Under the pieces are notes generated by a model that saw nothing but the letters and a program-made list of their open reading frames with translations, was not told where the DNA came from and did no database searches. The translations under genes were made by a program, and so were the position numbers. From Niveibacterium sp. SC-1 (GTDB lineage: Bacteria; Pseudomonadota; Gammaproteobacteria; Burkholderiales; Rhodocyclaceae), in NCBI RefSeq assembly GCF_038235435.1, contig NZ_CP151275.1, positions 620,001 through 684,000 on the forward strand: a stretch of DNA of 64,000 nucleotides, given 5' to 3'. Of the stretch, positions 17,405-26,832 are shown piece after piece (the stretch's first letter is position 1; each line of letters begins with the position of its first letter).

Positions 17405-18397
17405 ATGAAAGTCCTGTTCATCGGCGGCACCGGCATCATCAGTTCGGCCTGCGTGCGGCTCGCGCTCGCGCGCGGCATCGACCTCACGCTGCTCAATCGC
17501 GGCCAGTCCGGTTCGCGACCCGCCCCGGCCAGCGCCCGCGTGATCCATGCGGACCTGCGCGACAAGGAGGCCACACGGCGCGCGCTGGGGGACGAGCGTT
17601 TCGATGCGGTGGTGAACTGGATCGCTTTCACCCCGGAGCATGTGCAGCAGGACATCGATCTGTTCCGCGATCGCACCGGGCAATACGTCTTCATCAGCTC
17701 CGCCTCGGCCTACCAGACGCCGCCGCTGAATCTGCCGATCACCGAGTCCGCTCCGCTACGCAATCCGCACTGGCAGTACTCGCGCGACAAGATCGCCTGC
17801 GAAGACCTGCTGGTGGGGGCGTATCGAAGTGAGGGTTTCCCGATCACCATCGTGCGGCCTTCGCATACCTACGACGCGACGCTGCTGCCTTTCGACGGCG
17901 GTTATGCGGTGCTCAAGCGCCTGCTCGAAGGCCGGCCGGTGATCGTGCACGGCGATGGCACTTCACTGTGGACGCTCACCCACAACACGGACTTTGCGGT
18001 GGGTTTCGTCGGCTTGCTCGGCAATCCGCGAGCGATCGGCGATGTGTTCCAGATCACCTCGGACGAGTCGCTCTCCTGGAACCAGATCTTCGACATGGTG
18101 GCGAGCGCTGCGGGCGTGGAGGCGCGGAAGGTGCACGTGCCGTCCGACCTGATCGCCGCCTACAACCCGGAGTGGGGAGCAGGGCTTCTCGGCGACAAGT
18201 CGCACTCGATGGTCTTCGACAACAGCAAGCTCAAGCGCCTGGTGCCGGACTTCCACTGCGTCACGCCTTTCGCCCGGGGCGCCGTCGAGATCGTCAACTG
18301 GCATCGCGCGCACTCGCAGGCGCAAACCGTGGATGCCACTTTCGAGGCGGCCTACGAACGCATCCTGAGCGCTTACGCGCGCGCGCTGCCGACCTGA
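17405..18397 (+). CDS. NAD-dependent epimerase/dehydratase family protein
   Basis: 330 aa extended SDR. MKVLFIGGTGIISSACVR is the Rossmann NAD-binding start, and YVFISSASAYQT lies near the catalytic Ser/Tyr region. The protein resembles sugar-nucleotide epimerases used in cell-surface or nucleotide-sugar pathways; the substrate cannot be told. It reads away from the SPFH operon, and its last 25 bases overlap the convergent waaA gene tail to tail. Confidence 0.8.
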   Translation: MKVLFIGGTGIISSACVRLALARGIDLTLLNRGQSGSRPAPASARVIHADLRDKEATRRALGDERFDAVVNWIAFTPEHVQQDIDLFRDRTGQYVFISSASAYQTPPLNLPITESAPLRNPHWQYSRDKIACEDLLVGAYRSEGFPITIVRPSHTYDATLLPFDGGYAVLKRLLEGRPVIVHGDGTSLWTLTHNTDFAVGFVGLLGNPRAIGDVFQITSDESLSWNQIFDMVASAAGVEARKVHVPSDLIAAYNPEWGAGLLGDKSHSMVFDNSKLKRLVPDFHCVTPFARGAVEIVNWHRAHSQAQTVDATFEAAYERILSAYARALPT

Positions 18398-19668
18398 TCT
18401 TCGGGCGTCGCGCCCGTCATCAGGAGATCGATCAACTCCAGCGTCTTGCCCAGCGCACCGCGGTGCGCTTCGGCGAACTCCCGGGCCGCGCTACTCATGG
18501 CGGCACGGCGGCGGGTGTCCGCAAGCAGCGTGAGTGCCGCGGTGACCGCTTGGCTCGCGTCCTGGCAGCGCAGTGCCGCGCCCGCGGTGACCGCGTGCTC
18601 CGAGGCCTGGGCAAAGTTGAAGGTGTGCGGCCCGATGAGGGTGGGCACGCCGACCGCCGCCGCCTCGATGAGGTTCTGGCCTCCGAGCGGGGCCCAGCTG
18701 CCGCCGATGATTGCGACATCCGCCGCCGCGAAGTAGGCGAACATCTCGCCCATGCTGTCCCCCAGCCAGACGCGCGTGCTGGCTGGCACCGCGCGATTGT
18801 CCGTACGGCGTGCGAGGGAAAGTCCGCGCTGGCTGATCAGCTCGACCACGCTCTCGAAGCGCTGGGGGTGCCGGGGGACGATAACCAGCAGGGCGTCCTC
18901 GGGCGCCCGTTGTTTCCAGGCATCGAGGAAGCTTTCTTCCTCGCCTTCGCGCGAGCTCGCGAGCAGCACTACGGGGCGCTCGCCGATCCAGCCGCGGAAT
19001 TCCGCCGCCAGGGCGAGTTGCGCTGCGGGGGCGCTGATCTCGAACTTGATGTTGCCGGTCACGGCGGGCTTGGGTGCGCCGAGGGCAGCGAGGCGGTCTG
19101 CGTCCTCATGCGTTTGCGCGCCCACCGCCGCAAGAGCGCCGAAGGCAGCCCGCGCGAGTCCTCCCGCGCGGCCATAGCCGCGGGCCGAGCGCTCGGAGAG
19201 CCGGGCGTTCGCAAGCAACATTGGGACGCCGCGCTTGCGCGCCTCCAGCAGCAGGTTGGGCCAGACCTCGGTTTCCATCAGGACGCCCAGATCCGGACGG
19301 AAGTGCGCGAAGAAGCGCTCGGTGCAGCCCGGCGTGTCGTAGGGCAGCCAGGCCAGTTGCACGCGGCCGTCGTCGCGGTAGAGGGAACGTGCCGTTTCGC
19401 GACCGGTGGGCGTCATCTGGGTAAGCAGGATGCGGTGCGTCGGATAGTGGGTGAGCAGCGCCCGCACCAGGGGCTGCGCCGCGCGCGTCTCGCCCACCGA
19501 CACCGCGTGCACCCAGATGATCGGCGCCTCGACCTCTTGCCGGTAGTAGCCCAGGCGCTCGGCCGGTTGCGAGAGGTAGCCCGGCTGCTGTCGGGCGCGC
19601 CAGAGCAAGCGCAGCGCGATGAAGGGCGCGCCGAGATACCAGAGCAGGGTGTAGAGGGCGCGACTCAT
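18373..19668 (-). CDS. waaA: 3-deoxy-D-manno-octulosonic acid (Kdo) transferase
   Basis: 431 aa, the usual WaaA/KdtA length. The N-terminus is a membrane anchor (MSRALYTLLWYLGAPFIALR). Family features include WVHAVSVGETRAAQPLV, VLLASSREGEEE and GGSWAPLGGQNLIEAAAVG (donor-binding half). It transfers Kdo from CMP-Kdo to lipid IVA at the inner face of the inner membrane, an essential step of lipopolysaccharide assembly. The start at 19668 overlaps the waaC stop by ATGA. Confidence 0.95.
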   Translation of the reverse strand: MSRALYTLLWYLGAPFIALRLLWRARQQPGYLSQPAERLGYYRQEVEAPIIWVHAVSVGETRAAQPLVRALLTHYPTHRILLTQMTPTGRETARSLYRDDGRVQLAWLPYDTPGCTERFFAHFRPDLGVLMETEVWPNLLLEARKRGVPMLLANARLSERSARGYGRAGGLARAAFGALAAVGAQTHEDADRLAALGAPKPAVTGNIKFEISAPAAQLALAAEFRGWIGERPVVLLASSREGEEESFLDAWKQRAPEDALLVIVPRHPQRFESVVELISQRGLSLARRTDNRAVPASTRVWLGDSMGEMFAYFAAADVAIIGGSWAPLGGQNLIEAAAVGVPTLIGPHTFNFAQASEHAVTAGAALRCQDASQAVTAALTLLADTRRRAAMSSAAREFAEAHRGALGKTLELIDLLMTGATPEDQVGSARA

Positions 19669-20627
19669 GCGGGCAACCAGGGCGTCAGCGCCGCCAGCAC
19701 CTCGTCGGGCGTGGGGCACTGGCCCGTTCCTCCAAGATTGATGGCGGTGGCGTCGCCGGCGACGCCATTGGCACCGGGCTCGGTTGCCACATAGAGCGCG
19801 ACCACCGGCACGCGCAGCGCGGCGGCGAGGTGCGAAAGCCCGGTATCCACGCCGACGGCAAGGCGTGCGTCGGCAATGACCCGGGACAGTTCCGCCAGAC
19901 CCATGGCGGGGACGATATCTGCGCCCGGCACCGCGGTGGCAATGCGGTTTGCGCGGGTGCGTTCAGCATCGTTGCCGGCCGGTAGTGCGCAGCGCAGGCC
20001 CCGCGCAGAGAGCGCGCGGCCCAGTGCGATCCAGTGCGATTCCGGCCAGAGCTTTTCGTCGCGAGCGGTTGCGGTGAAAAGCACGGCGTAGGGCGCGGAT
20101 ATCTGCCAGCTGTCTGGCGCTGCGGCCGGCGCCCGGACGCCATAGTCGGGGTCACCGTCCAGGTCATATCCGAAGGCTGCCGCAGTCAGGGCCCGGTTGC
20201 GGGTCACGGCATGAAGATCCCAGGAGACGTCGAAGCGCTGATCGTAGAAGAGCGTGGCAATGGCCTCGCGGGCGCTTCCCCGGCCATAGCCGGAGATCGG
20301 CGCCCGTCCCGCGCGCGCGAGGAGGGCGCTCTTGAAGAGCCCTTGGGCGTCGAGCGTGCGCGCATAGTCGGCTTCACGCAGGCCCTTCAGGAGCTCACCG
20401 ATGGCGTCGCGCGTGCGGCGCGTCAGCAAGGTCTTGCGCCAGGTCCGCAGGCGTACCGGGATGACGCGGCGCACGGCGGGGTGCAGGCGCGCAAGCGGCG
20501 CGAAAGGGGCCTCCACCAGCCAGTCGATAGCAAGCTCCGGACGATGTCGCGCGAGGTCGGTGACGGCGGGCAGGTACTGGATGACATCGCCCATTGAAGA
20601 GGTCTTGACGATCAGCGTGGCAGGCAT
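19665..20627 (-). CDS. waaC: Lipopolysaccharide heptosyltransferase I
   Basis: 320 aa GT9 family protein. MPATLIVKTSSMGDVIQYLP is the classic heptosyltransferase start with the catalytic Asp, and VGVDTGLSHLAAAL is the C-terminal nucleotide-sugar motif. It adds the first heptose to Kdo2-lipid A. It is the first gene of a two-gene operon with waaA, and about 190 bp separate it from the divergent glycosyltransferase gene. Confidence 0.93.
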   Translation of the reverse strand: MPATLIVKTSSMGDVIQYLPAVTDLARHRPELAIDWLVEAPFAPLARLHPAVRRVIPVRLRTWRKTLLTRRTRDAIGELLKGLREADYARTLDAQGLFKSALLARAGRAPISGYGRGSAREAIATLFYDQRFDVSWDLHAVTRNRALTAAAFGYDLDGDPDYGVRAPAAAPDSWQISAPYAVLFTATARDEKLWPESHWIALGRALSARGLRCALPAGNDAERTRANRIATAVPGADIVPAMGLAELSRVIADARLAVGVDTGLSHLAAALRVPVVALYVATEPGANGVAGDATAINLGGTGQCPTPDEVLAALTPWLPA

Positions 20628-20820
20628 GCCCGCGATTATTGCGGTGCCGCGACGGCCGGGCAAATTGGCGGGGCCGCCATGCTAGACTTCAGCGCCCTTC
20701 GGGGGCTCGGTGCGCTCACCTGTGCCAGCGGTCAATCGGGGCGATCCGCCTCTCGATTGCCGGGCCCGACAAGATTTCCTGCGAACGAACGTGACGAGCG
20801 ATCCACATACCCTCGGCCCG

Positions 20821-21600
20821 ATGCAAGGGCGGCGTGCGGTTTCCGCCGTTCTGATCACCCGCGATTGCGAACGGACGCTGCGCGACACGCTGGCTTCGCT
20901 CGCCTTCTGCGATGAGATCCTGGTGGTCGATTCGGGCAGTGTCGACGAGACCCCCTTGATCGCTGCCAGCATGGGCGCCCGCGTCATCCACCAGGACTGG
21001 CTGGGCTTCGGCCGCCAGAAGCAGTTCGCCGTCGAACAGGCGGCCAACAACTGGGTGCTCTGCGTTGACGCTGACGAGATCGTCACGCCCCGACTGCGCG
21101 AGTCAATCGAGCAGGAACTCGCGACGCCGACCCATCGCGCTTTCGAGTTCCCCCGCTGCAACCGTTTCCTTGGCCGTTACCTGCGCCACGGCGAGGGCTA
21201 TCCTGACTGGTCCTTGCGCTTCTTCGATCGCCGCCACGCGAGTTGGTCCGACGACAACGTCCATGAAAAGGTGAACGCCCTGGGGGACGTGGGGCGGTTG
21301 AAGGGTGATCTGCTGCACCATTCGGAAGACACGCTCCGCTCCTATCTTGCCAAGCAGAACCTCTACACCAGCCTGGCAGCGGAACAACTGGCCGAGGCCG
21401 GCTATGTGCCCAGTGCGCGCAAACTGATCGCCAGCCCGATCTTCCGCTTCCTCAAGTTCTATGTTGTCAGGCGGGGGATGCTGGATGGCGTGCCGGGGAT
21501 AGTTCACATTGCTATCGGCTGCTTCAATAGTTTCATCAAGTACGCCAAGGTCGTGGAGTTGAAGCGGGCCGGCGAAGAGAAAGCCGGCTCTCGACTGTGA
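20821..21600 (+). CDS. Family 2 glycosyltransferase, WaaE-like LPS core enzyme
   Basis: 259 aa. It has an N-terminal GT-A fold: AVSAVLITRDCERTLRDTL, VVDSGSVDETP, and DADEIVTP as the DxD metal site. The second half (NRFLGRYLRHGEGYPDW, RFFDRR, VHEKV) matches the KdtX/WaaE type that adds a glucose to the heptose of the inner core. It sits next to waaC and waaA, which supports a role in core lipopolysaccharide. The start is uncertain: a GTG in frame about 30 bases upstream is possible. Confidence 0.85.
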   Translation: MQGRRAVSAVLITRDCERTLRDTLASLAFCDEILVVDSGSVDETPLIAASMGARVIHQDWLGFGRQKQFAVEQAANNWVLCVDADEIVTPRLRESIEQELATPTHRAFEFPRCNRFLGRYLRHGEGYPDWSLRFFDRRHASWSDDNVHEKVNALGDVGRLKGDLLHHSEDTLRSYLAKQNLYTSLAAEQLAEAGYVPSARKLIASPIFRFLKFYVVRRGMLDGVPGIVHIAIGCFNSFIKYAKVVELKRAGEEKAGSRL

Positions 21601-21761
21601 TTTCTGTCAGGCGTCGGCCGAGGGGGCCGCTCGCTAGCTTGTGAGACAATTCTGGAATAGTTCCGCCCCGGACACGACATTTTTCATTCGCCTCGTCTGC
21701 CCGGTTCGGTCGTTGCACTTTTCCCGCCCTCACGCCTCAGGCATTCACAGACGCTATCGCC

Positions 21762-22769
21762 ATGAAAGTTCTCGTCACAGGTGCCGCCGGCTTCATCGGC
21801 ATGCATGTCTCCGAACGCCTGCTCGCCCGGGGTGATCAGGTTGTCGGTCTGGACAATCTGAATGACTACTACGACCCGGCCCTCAAGGAAGCGCGCCTCG
21901 CGCGCCTGGTGCCGAACTCCAGCTTCCGCTTCGTCAATGCCGACGTCGCCGATCGCGCCGCGATCGAATCACTATTCGCAGCCGAGCGCTTCGACAAGGT
22001 TGTGCACCTCGCAGCCCAGGCGGGCGTGCGCTATTCCCTGGTGAATCCCCACGCCTATATCGAATCGAATGTCGTCGGTTTTACCAATATCCTGGAAGGA
22101 TGCCGACACAACGCGGTCCAGCATCTGGTCTATGCGAGCAGTTCAAGCGTGTATGGCGGAAACGAGAAGATGCCCTTCTCGGAAGCCGACAGCGTGGACC
22201 ATCCGGTAAGTCTTTACGCCGCCACGAAGAAGGCGAACGAGCTGATGGCGCATACCTACAGCCATCTCTACGGACTTCCGACGACGGGGCTGCGGTTCTT
22301 CACGGTATATGGCCCATGGGGCCGCCCCGACATGGCCTTGTTCCTGTTCGTCAAAGCGGCGCTCGAGCAGCGCGCTATTGATGTTTATAACTACGGGAAG
22401 ATGCGCAGGGACTTCACCTATATCGACGACATCGTCGAGGGTGTGATCCGAGTGCTGGACAGGAATGCCGAGCCGGACCTGGCTTTCGATGCCCAGAAGC
22501 CCAATCCGGCGACGGGCAAGGCACCGTTCCGCGTATTCAATATTGGCAATAACAATCCCGTCGAATTGATGGATTTCATCCTGGCGATCGAAGAAAGTCT
22601 GGATGTGGAAATCAAGAAGAATTTCCTTCCCTTGCAGGACGGCGACGTCCCGGCCACCGCGGCCGACACGGACAAGCTGGACGCATGGGTCGGGTTTGCG
22701 CCGAGCACCGACGTGCGGATCGGGGTCGGGAGATTTGTCGACTGGTATCGACGGCACTACCGGAATTGA
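21762..22769 (+). CDS. UDP-glucuronate 4-epimerase-like sugar-nucleotide epimerase
   Basis: 335 aa extended [18 protein letters not shown] binds [18 protein letters not shown] and [17 protein letters not shown] carry the catalytic Ser/Tyr-x3-Lys; [13 protein letters not shown] is typical of the UDP-glucuronate/capsular I subfamily. It should supply UDP-galacturonate for surface polysaccharide. It stands between the LPS-core glycosyltransferase and the FlaA1/CapD-type enzyme, with about 160 bp non-coding on each side. Confidence 0.87.
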   Translation: MKVLVTGAAGFIGMHVSERLLARGDQVVGLDNLNDYYDPALKEARLARLVPNSSFRFVNADVADRAAIESLFAAERFDKVVHLAAQAGVRYSLVNPHAYIESNVVGFTNILEGCRHNAVQHLVYASSSSVYGGNEKMPFSEADSVDHPVSLYAATKKANELMAHTYSHLYGLPTTGLRFFTVYGPWGRPDMALFLFVKAALEQRAIDVYNYGKMRRDFTYIDDIVEGVIRVLDRNAEPDLAFDAQKPNPATGKAPFRVFNIGNNNPVELMDFILAIEESLDVEIKKNFLPLQDGDVPATAADTDKLDAWVGFAPSTDVRIGVGRFVDWYRRHYRN

Positions 22770-22931
22770 TGTGGTTTTCGCCTGTGCGCGTTCCTTTGCT
22801 TTCTCGGCTGCGCAGGTCCGAGATCAGGCCGGATTTCGCAGAAGCTGTTTTGAGGCCGGGGGCATCCTTGCAGCCCGGACTAAAGCCGGGAAGCGCAGCC
22901 GCTGGGCTCGGATGGGTTGGTTTTCACTTTC

Positions 22932-24821
22932 ATGATTGCAGATAGATTCCCCAGAGGCTGGCGTCAGTTGGCCGTGTTCTTGTGCGACATGACTGCGGTC
23001 ATGCTCGCGTGGGCGATGGCTTATCTGGTCCGTTTCAATGGGCCGGTACCGGAAGACTTCGTTCGCACGGGCTTCATCGCGGCCAGCGCAAGCTTGCCGG
23101 TGTGTGCGCTAGTGTTTTCCCAGTTCGGCCTCTATCGCGGCATCTGGATTTTTGCGAGCCTGCCGGACCTCTCTCGCATCGTGCGGGCGGTCGCCATCGC
23201 GGCCCTGATGATCGCGGCGATCAGCACGCTTCTCGGCTTGAACCCCGGTGTGCCACGGACCGTCCTCATCCTGCATCCGATCTTCCTCCTGCTCTGGATG
23301 GGGGGGAGTCGGGCGGCGTATCGCGTCTGGAAGGAGCATCTGCGCTACGGGGATCTGCTCGCGCGCGGCCAGCCCGTCATTGTCATCGGGGCGGGGCGTG
23401 CCGCTGCCAACCTGATCGGCGAGCTGTCCAGATCGCCGGAGTGGCGCGTGGTTGGTTTGCTGGACGACGATCCGAACAAGGTGGGACGGGAGATCTCCGG
23501 CCACAAGGTATGTGGATCCATCGCCGAGCTACCGATCTGGTCCGAACGGCTCAAGGCCCGCAACGCGATCATCGCGATGCCTTCGATACCCAAGGAAGTG
23601 CGCCAGCGTGCCGCAAGCACCTGCCTGCAGTGCGGCGTGCATGCCATGACGCTGCCGCCGATCGAAGATGTCGTGCGGGGCGCATCTACTCGTAGTTTCC
23701 GCGACATCGACCTGCATGACCTGATCGGCCGGGAGCCGGTGCAGATCGATAGCCCGGAAGTGGAACGCCTGCTGCGTGGGCGCGCCATCATGGTGACGGG
23801 TGCCGGCGGTTCGATCGGTTCTGAACTGTGTCGCCAGATCCTCCGATTCGGGCCCGCGCAGCTCGTACTGCTGGACATCAGTGAATTTGCGCTCTACACG
23901 ATCAGCGAAGAGCTCCGCGAGCACTTTCCGAACGTTGAGACCGTGGCCTTCGCAGGGGACGTGCGCGACCAGCTGTGGCTCGAATCGGTGTTCCGGCAGC
24001 ACTCGCCTTCGATCGTCTTCCATGCGGCGGCCTACAAGCATGTGCCGCTGATGGAGGGCAGGAACGCCTGGCAGGCCGTGCGCAACAACGCGCTTGGCAC
24101 GTTCCGGCTCGCCAGCGTGGCCGTTGCGAGCCGAGTCGAGCGATTCGTCCTTGTCTCGACGGACAAGGCGGTGAATCCGACCAATGTCATGGGAGCTACC
24201 AAGCGCATGGCTGAAATGGTCTGCCAGGTTCTCCAGCAGTCGACCCAAGTGACGCGCTTCGAGATCGTCCGCTTCGGAAATGTTATGGGCAGCGCGGGGA
24301 GCGTTATCCCGAAGTTTCACGAGCAGATCGCCAAGGGCGGTCCCGTCACGGTGACCCATCCGGAAGTGACCCGATACTTCATGTCGATTCCGGAGGCTGC
24401 CCAGCTCGTTCTGCAGGCGGCAGCCATGGGGCAGCACGGCGACGTGTTCGTGATGGACATGGGAGACCCTGTGCGCATCGCGGATCTCGCCCGCCACCTG
24501 ATCCGCCTTTCCGGCTTCAGCGAGGAGCAGATCGGCATGGTTTTCACCGGGTTGCGCCCTGGCGAGAAGCTCTACGAGGAATTGCTCGCAGACCAGGAAG
24601 AAACCCGCGAGACGCACCATCCGAAACTGCGCATCGCCAAAGCCAGAGAGGTGTCGACCCAATGGCTTGAGGAGGTGCTGGCCTGGATGAACCAACGCGT
24701 GATTCCCGGTGATGACGAGGTGAGGCGTGACCTCAGGCGCTGGGTACCGGAATACGAACCCGCGTCGCGCCTGCCCCTGAGCCTCGTATCGCGTCCCGCC
24801 CAGGATCGCGCGGCGAGCTGA
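22932..24821 (+). CDS. FlaA1/CapD-type membrane nucleotide-sugar 4,6-dehydratase
   Basis: 629 aa. Four N-terminal membrane helices (about residues 10-120) are followed by a CoA-binding-like Rossmann fold (PVIVIGAGRAAANLIGELS) and a second, catalytic Rossmann domain (VTGAGGSIGSELCRQIL; VSTDKAVNPTNVMGATKRMA; GLRPGEKLYEELL). This is the long WbpM/FlaA1-like form that acts on UDP-GlcNAc-type sugars for O-antigen or exopolysaccharide. The ATG at 22932 is preferred to a TTG at 22917. apaH starts 4 bp after its stop. Confidence 0.92.
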   Translation: MIADRFPRGWRQLAVFLCDMTAVMLAWAMAYLVRFNGPVPEDFVRTGFIAASASLPVCALVFSQFGLYRGIWIFASLPDLSRIVRAVAIAALMIAAISTLLGLNPGVPRTVLILHPIFLLLWMGGSRAAYRVWKEHLRYGDLLARGQPVIVIGAGRAAANLIGELSRSPEWRVVGLLDDDPNKVGREISGHKVCGSIAELPIWSERLKARNAIIAMPSIPKEVRQRAASTCLQCGVHAMTLPPIEDVVRGASTRSFRDIDLHDLIGREPVQIDSPEVERLLRGRAIMVTGAGGSIGSELCRQILRFGPAQLVLLDISEFALYTISEELREHFPNVETVAFAGDVRDQLWLESVFRQHSPSIVFHAAAYKHVPLMEGRNAWQAVRNNALGTFRLASVAVASRVERFVLVSTDKAVNPTNVMGATKRMAEMVCQVLQQSTQVTRFEIVRFGNVMGSAGSVIPKFHEQIAKGGPVTVTHPEVTRYFMSIPEAAQLVLQAAAMGQHGDVFVMDMGDPVRIADLARHLIRLSGFSEEQIGMVFTGLRPGEKLYEELLADQEETRETHHPKLRIAKAREVSTQWLEEVLAWMNQRVIPGDDEVRRDLRRWVPEYEPASRLPLSLVSRPAQDRAAS

Positions 24822-24825
24822 ATCC

Positions 24826-25653
24826 ATGGCGCGATACGTCGTCGGAGATCTCCAGGGCCAGTTCGATTCGCTGCTGGAGATTCTTCGTGCGTGTGACTTC
24901 GACCCGGAATCGGACCGGCTGTGGTTGTGTGGCGACCTCGTCAATCGCGGCAAGAGCAATCTGCAGGTCTTGCGCTATTTGCGCGACCTCGGTGACGCCT
25001 GTGTTCCGGTGCTCGGCAACCACGACTTCTATCTGCTGGGCGTGGCTTGCGGCGCGATCAAGCGCTCGGGGGACGACTCTCTGGACGACGTGCTCGAGGC
25101 CCCCGATCGCGACGACTTGATCGACTGGTTGCGCGCGCAGCCATTGATGCATGTCGAGGACGATTTCGCCTTGGTCCATGCCGGCCTGCTGGCCGAGTGG
25201 ACCGTCACGAAGGCGACGGCGCTCGCGGCCGAAGTCGAATCCGAACTCCGCGGCGCTCGTTGGCGGGAATTCCTCGCGGAGCTGTGGGGAGGAAAGCCAA
25301 CGCGTTGGAGCGACAACCTGCGGGGTGTCGATCGGCTGAGGGTGATCGTCAACGCCATGTGTCGCATGCGCATGTGCGCAACGGACGGCGAGATGCTGCT
25401 CAAGTACAAGGGCGGCATCGCGGATGCGCCCACAGGGGTCGTGCCCTGGTTTCGCGTACCCGGGCGGCAAAGCCTGACGCACACGGTGTTCTGCGGACAC
25501 TGGTCCGCCCTTGGGTTCCATGACGATGACGGCATCGTCGCGCTGGACACGGGCTGCGTATGGGGCAGGAGCCTGACTGCAATCAGGCTGGAGGATCGAC
25601 AGGTCTTCAGCGTGCCCTGTCCGGCGGCGGCAGTGCCGGATCTGTCCGAATGA
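24826..25653 (+). CDS. apaH: Diadenosine tetraphosphatase (symmetrical)
   Basis: 275 aa. It has the calcineurin-type metallophosphatase motifs: GDLQGQ, GDLVNRGKS, GNHDFY, ALVHAGL and CGHWSALGF. It splits Ap4A into two ADP in the cytoplasm and can also act on NpnN-capped RNA. It is packed between a nucleotide-sugar dehydratase (4-bp gap) and a sugar transferase (ATGA overlap), so it is co-transcribed with surface polysaccharide genes. Confidence 0.95.
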   Translation: MARYVVGDLQGQFDSLLEILRACDFDPESDRLWLCGDLVNRGKSNLQVLRYLRDLGDACVPVLGNHDFYLLGVACGAIKRSGDDSLDDVLEAPDRDDLIDWLRAQPLMHVEDDFALVHAGLLAEWTVTKATALAAEVESELRGARWREFLAELWGGKPTRWSDNLRGVDRLRVIVNAMCRMRMCATDGEMLLKYKGGIADAPTGVVPWFRVPGRQSLTHTVFCGHWSALGFHDDDGIVALDTGCVWGRSLTAIRLEDRQVFSVPCPAAAVPDLSE

Positions 25654-26216
25654 AGGTGAAGCGGGTCTTTGACTGCGCCCTCGCGGGCGTGCTCCTGCTG
25701 TTCTTCCTGTTGCCGATGTGCGTCATTGCCCTGTGGGTGCGCCTGTCGTCACCGGGTCCCGCGGTCTACTGGTCGCAGCGGGTCGGACGGAAGAACGCCC
25801 TCTTTCCGATGCCGAAATTTCGCTCGATGCGGCGGGACACGCCGGCGGTCGCGACCCACCTGCTTGGGGATGCCAAGGCCTACGTCACGCCCGTGGGCCG
25901 CTTCCTCCGCCAGACCAGCCTGGACGAGCTTCCACAACTATGGAGCGTGTTGCGCGGGCACATGAGCTTCGTCGGGCCCCGGCCGGCCTTGTTCAATCAG
26001 CACGACCTCGTCGAAATGCGGACCGAAGCCGGTGTGCATCGGTTGCGCCCGGGCATTACCGGCTGGGCCCAGATCAATGGCCGGGATGAACTCGATAGCG
26101 CCGCGAAGACGCGTTTTGACGCCGAATACCTGGCCCGCCAGTCCTTTCTCTTCGACCTGAGAATCCTGTGGCTGACCGTCTGGCGCGTGCTGGCGCGCCA
26201 TGGCATCAGCCACTGA
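25650..26216 (+). CDS. Polyprenyl-phosphate sugar-1-phosphate transferase
   Basis: 188 aa, the short PglC/WbaP-C-terminal type. [19 protein letters not shown] is the re-entrant membrane helix; [27 protein letters not shown] and [14 protein letters not shown] are the family signatures, with the catalytic Asp-Glu pair in the LDELPQL segment. It loads a sugar-1-phosphate onto undecaprenyl phosphate to start glycan synthesis. The ATG overlaps the apaH stop by 4 bases. Confidence 0.92.
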   Translation: MKVKRVFDCALAGVLLLFFLLPMCVIALWVRLSSPGPAVYWSQRVGRKNALFPMPKFRSMRRDTPAVATHLLGDAKAYVTPVGRFLRQTSLDELPQLWSVLRGHMSFVGPRPALFNQHDLVEMRTEAGVHRLRPGITGWAQINGRDELDSAAKTRFDAEYLARQSFLFDLRILWLTVWRVLARHGISH

Positions 26217-26224
26217 ATTCCGCA

Positions 26225-26680
26225 CTATTGACGGGGCGGCGCCAGATAGCCGTCGCTGATGTAGCCGTGCAACTGGTTGATGGTCTCCTCTTGCTCGGCC
26301 ATCACCGCCTTGACCGCGTCGCCGATGGTGATGATGCCGATCACCTCGCCGTGCTCGACCACCGGAAGATGGCGGAACCGGTTGTTCGTCATCATCAACA
26401 TGCAGTCGTCGATCGTCTGCGAGGGTGAGACGGTCAGCACATTGGCGGTCATGAGTTCCTCGACTCGGGTGTCACTCGAGCTGCGACCCCGCAGCACAAC
26501 CTTTCGTGCGTAATCGCGCTCGGTGAAGATGCCGAGCAGGCGGCTCCCTTCTGTGATCAGCACCGAACCGATGTCGTGCTCGGCCATGAGCCGCAGCGCG
26601 GCCAGTATCGAGCTGTCGGGCGGGATCGAGATCACCCGCGAGCCCTTGGTCTGGAGAATCTGCCTAACGGTGGTGGTCAT
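26225..26680 (-). CDS. Two-CBS-domain protein
   Basis: 151 aa. Two CBS motifs are visible: ISIPPDSSILAALRLMAEHD to GSRLLGIFTERD, and NVLTVSPSQTIDDCMLMM to GEVIGIITIGDAVK. Such proteins bind adenosyl ligands and usually act as regulators. It is convergent with the sugar transferase (8-bp gap) and divergent from the ThrE-like gene, with about 150 bp between their starts. Confidence 0.9.
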   Translation of the reverse strand: MTTTVRQILQTKGSRVISIPPDSSILAALRLMAEHDIGSVLITEGSRLLGIFTERDYARKVVLRGRSSSDTRVEELMTANVLTVSPSQTIDDCMLMMTNNRFRHLPVVEHGEVIGIITIGDAVKAVMAEQEETINQLHGYISDGYLAPPRQ

Positions 26681-26832
26681 GCCAACTCCCTGTCGTTTGC
26701 GGATTGCACGGTTCCAATCTGGACTGTTTGCCCCGAAAGCTCAAGTCCCGGCGCAAGCACTGCGGTGACGCAACACCCGGTGAAGGGGATCGCCTTAGAA
26801 TTTTCCGTCGCCCTTTGCTCCAAGCCAGCCCA

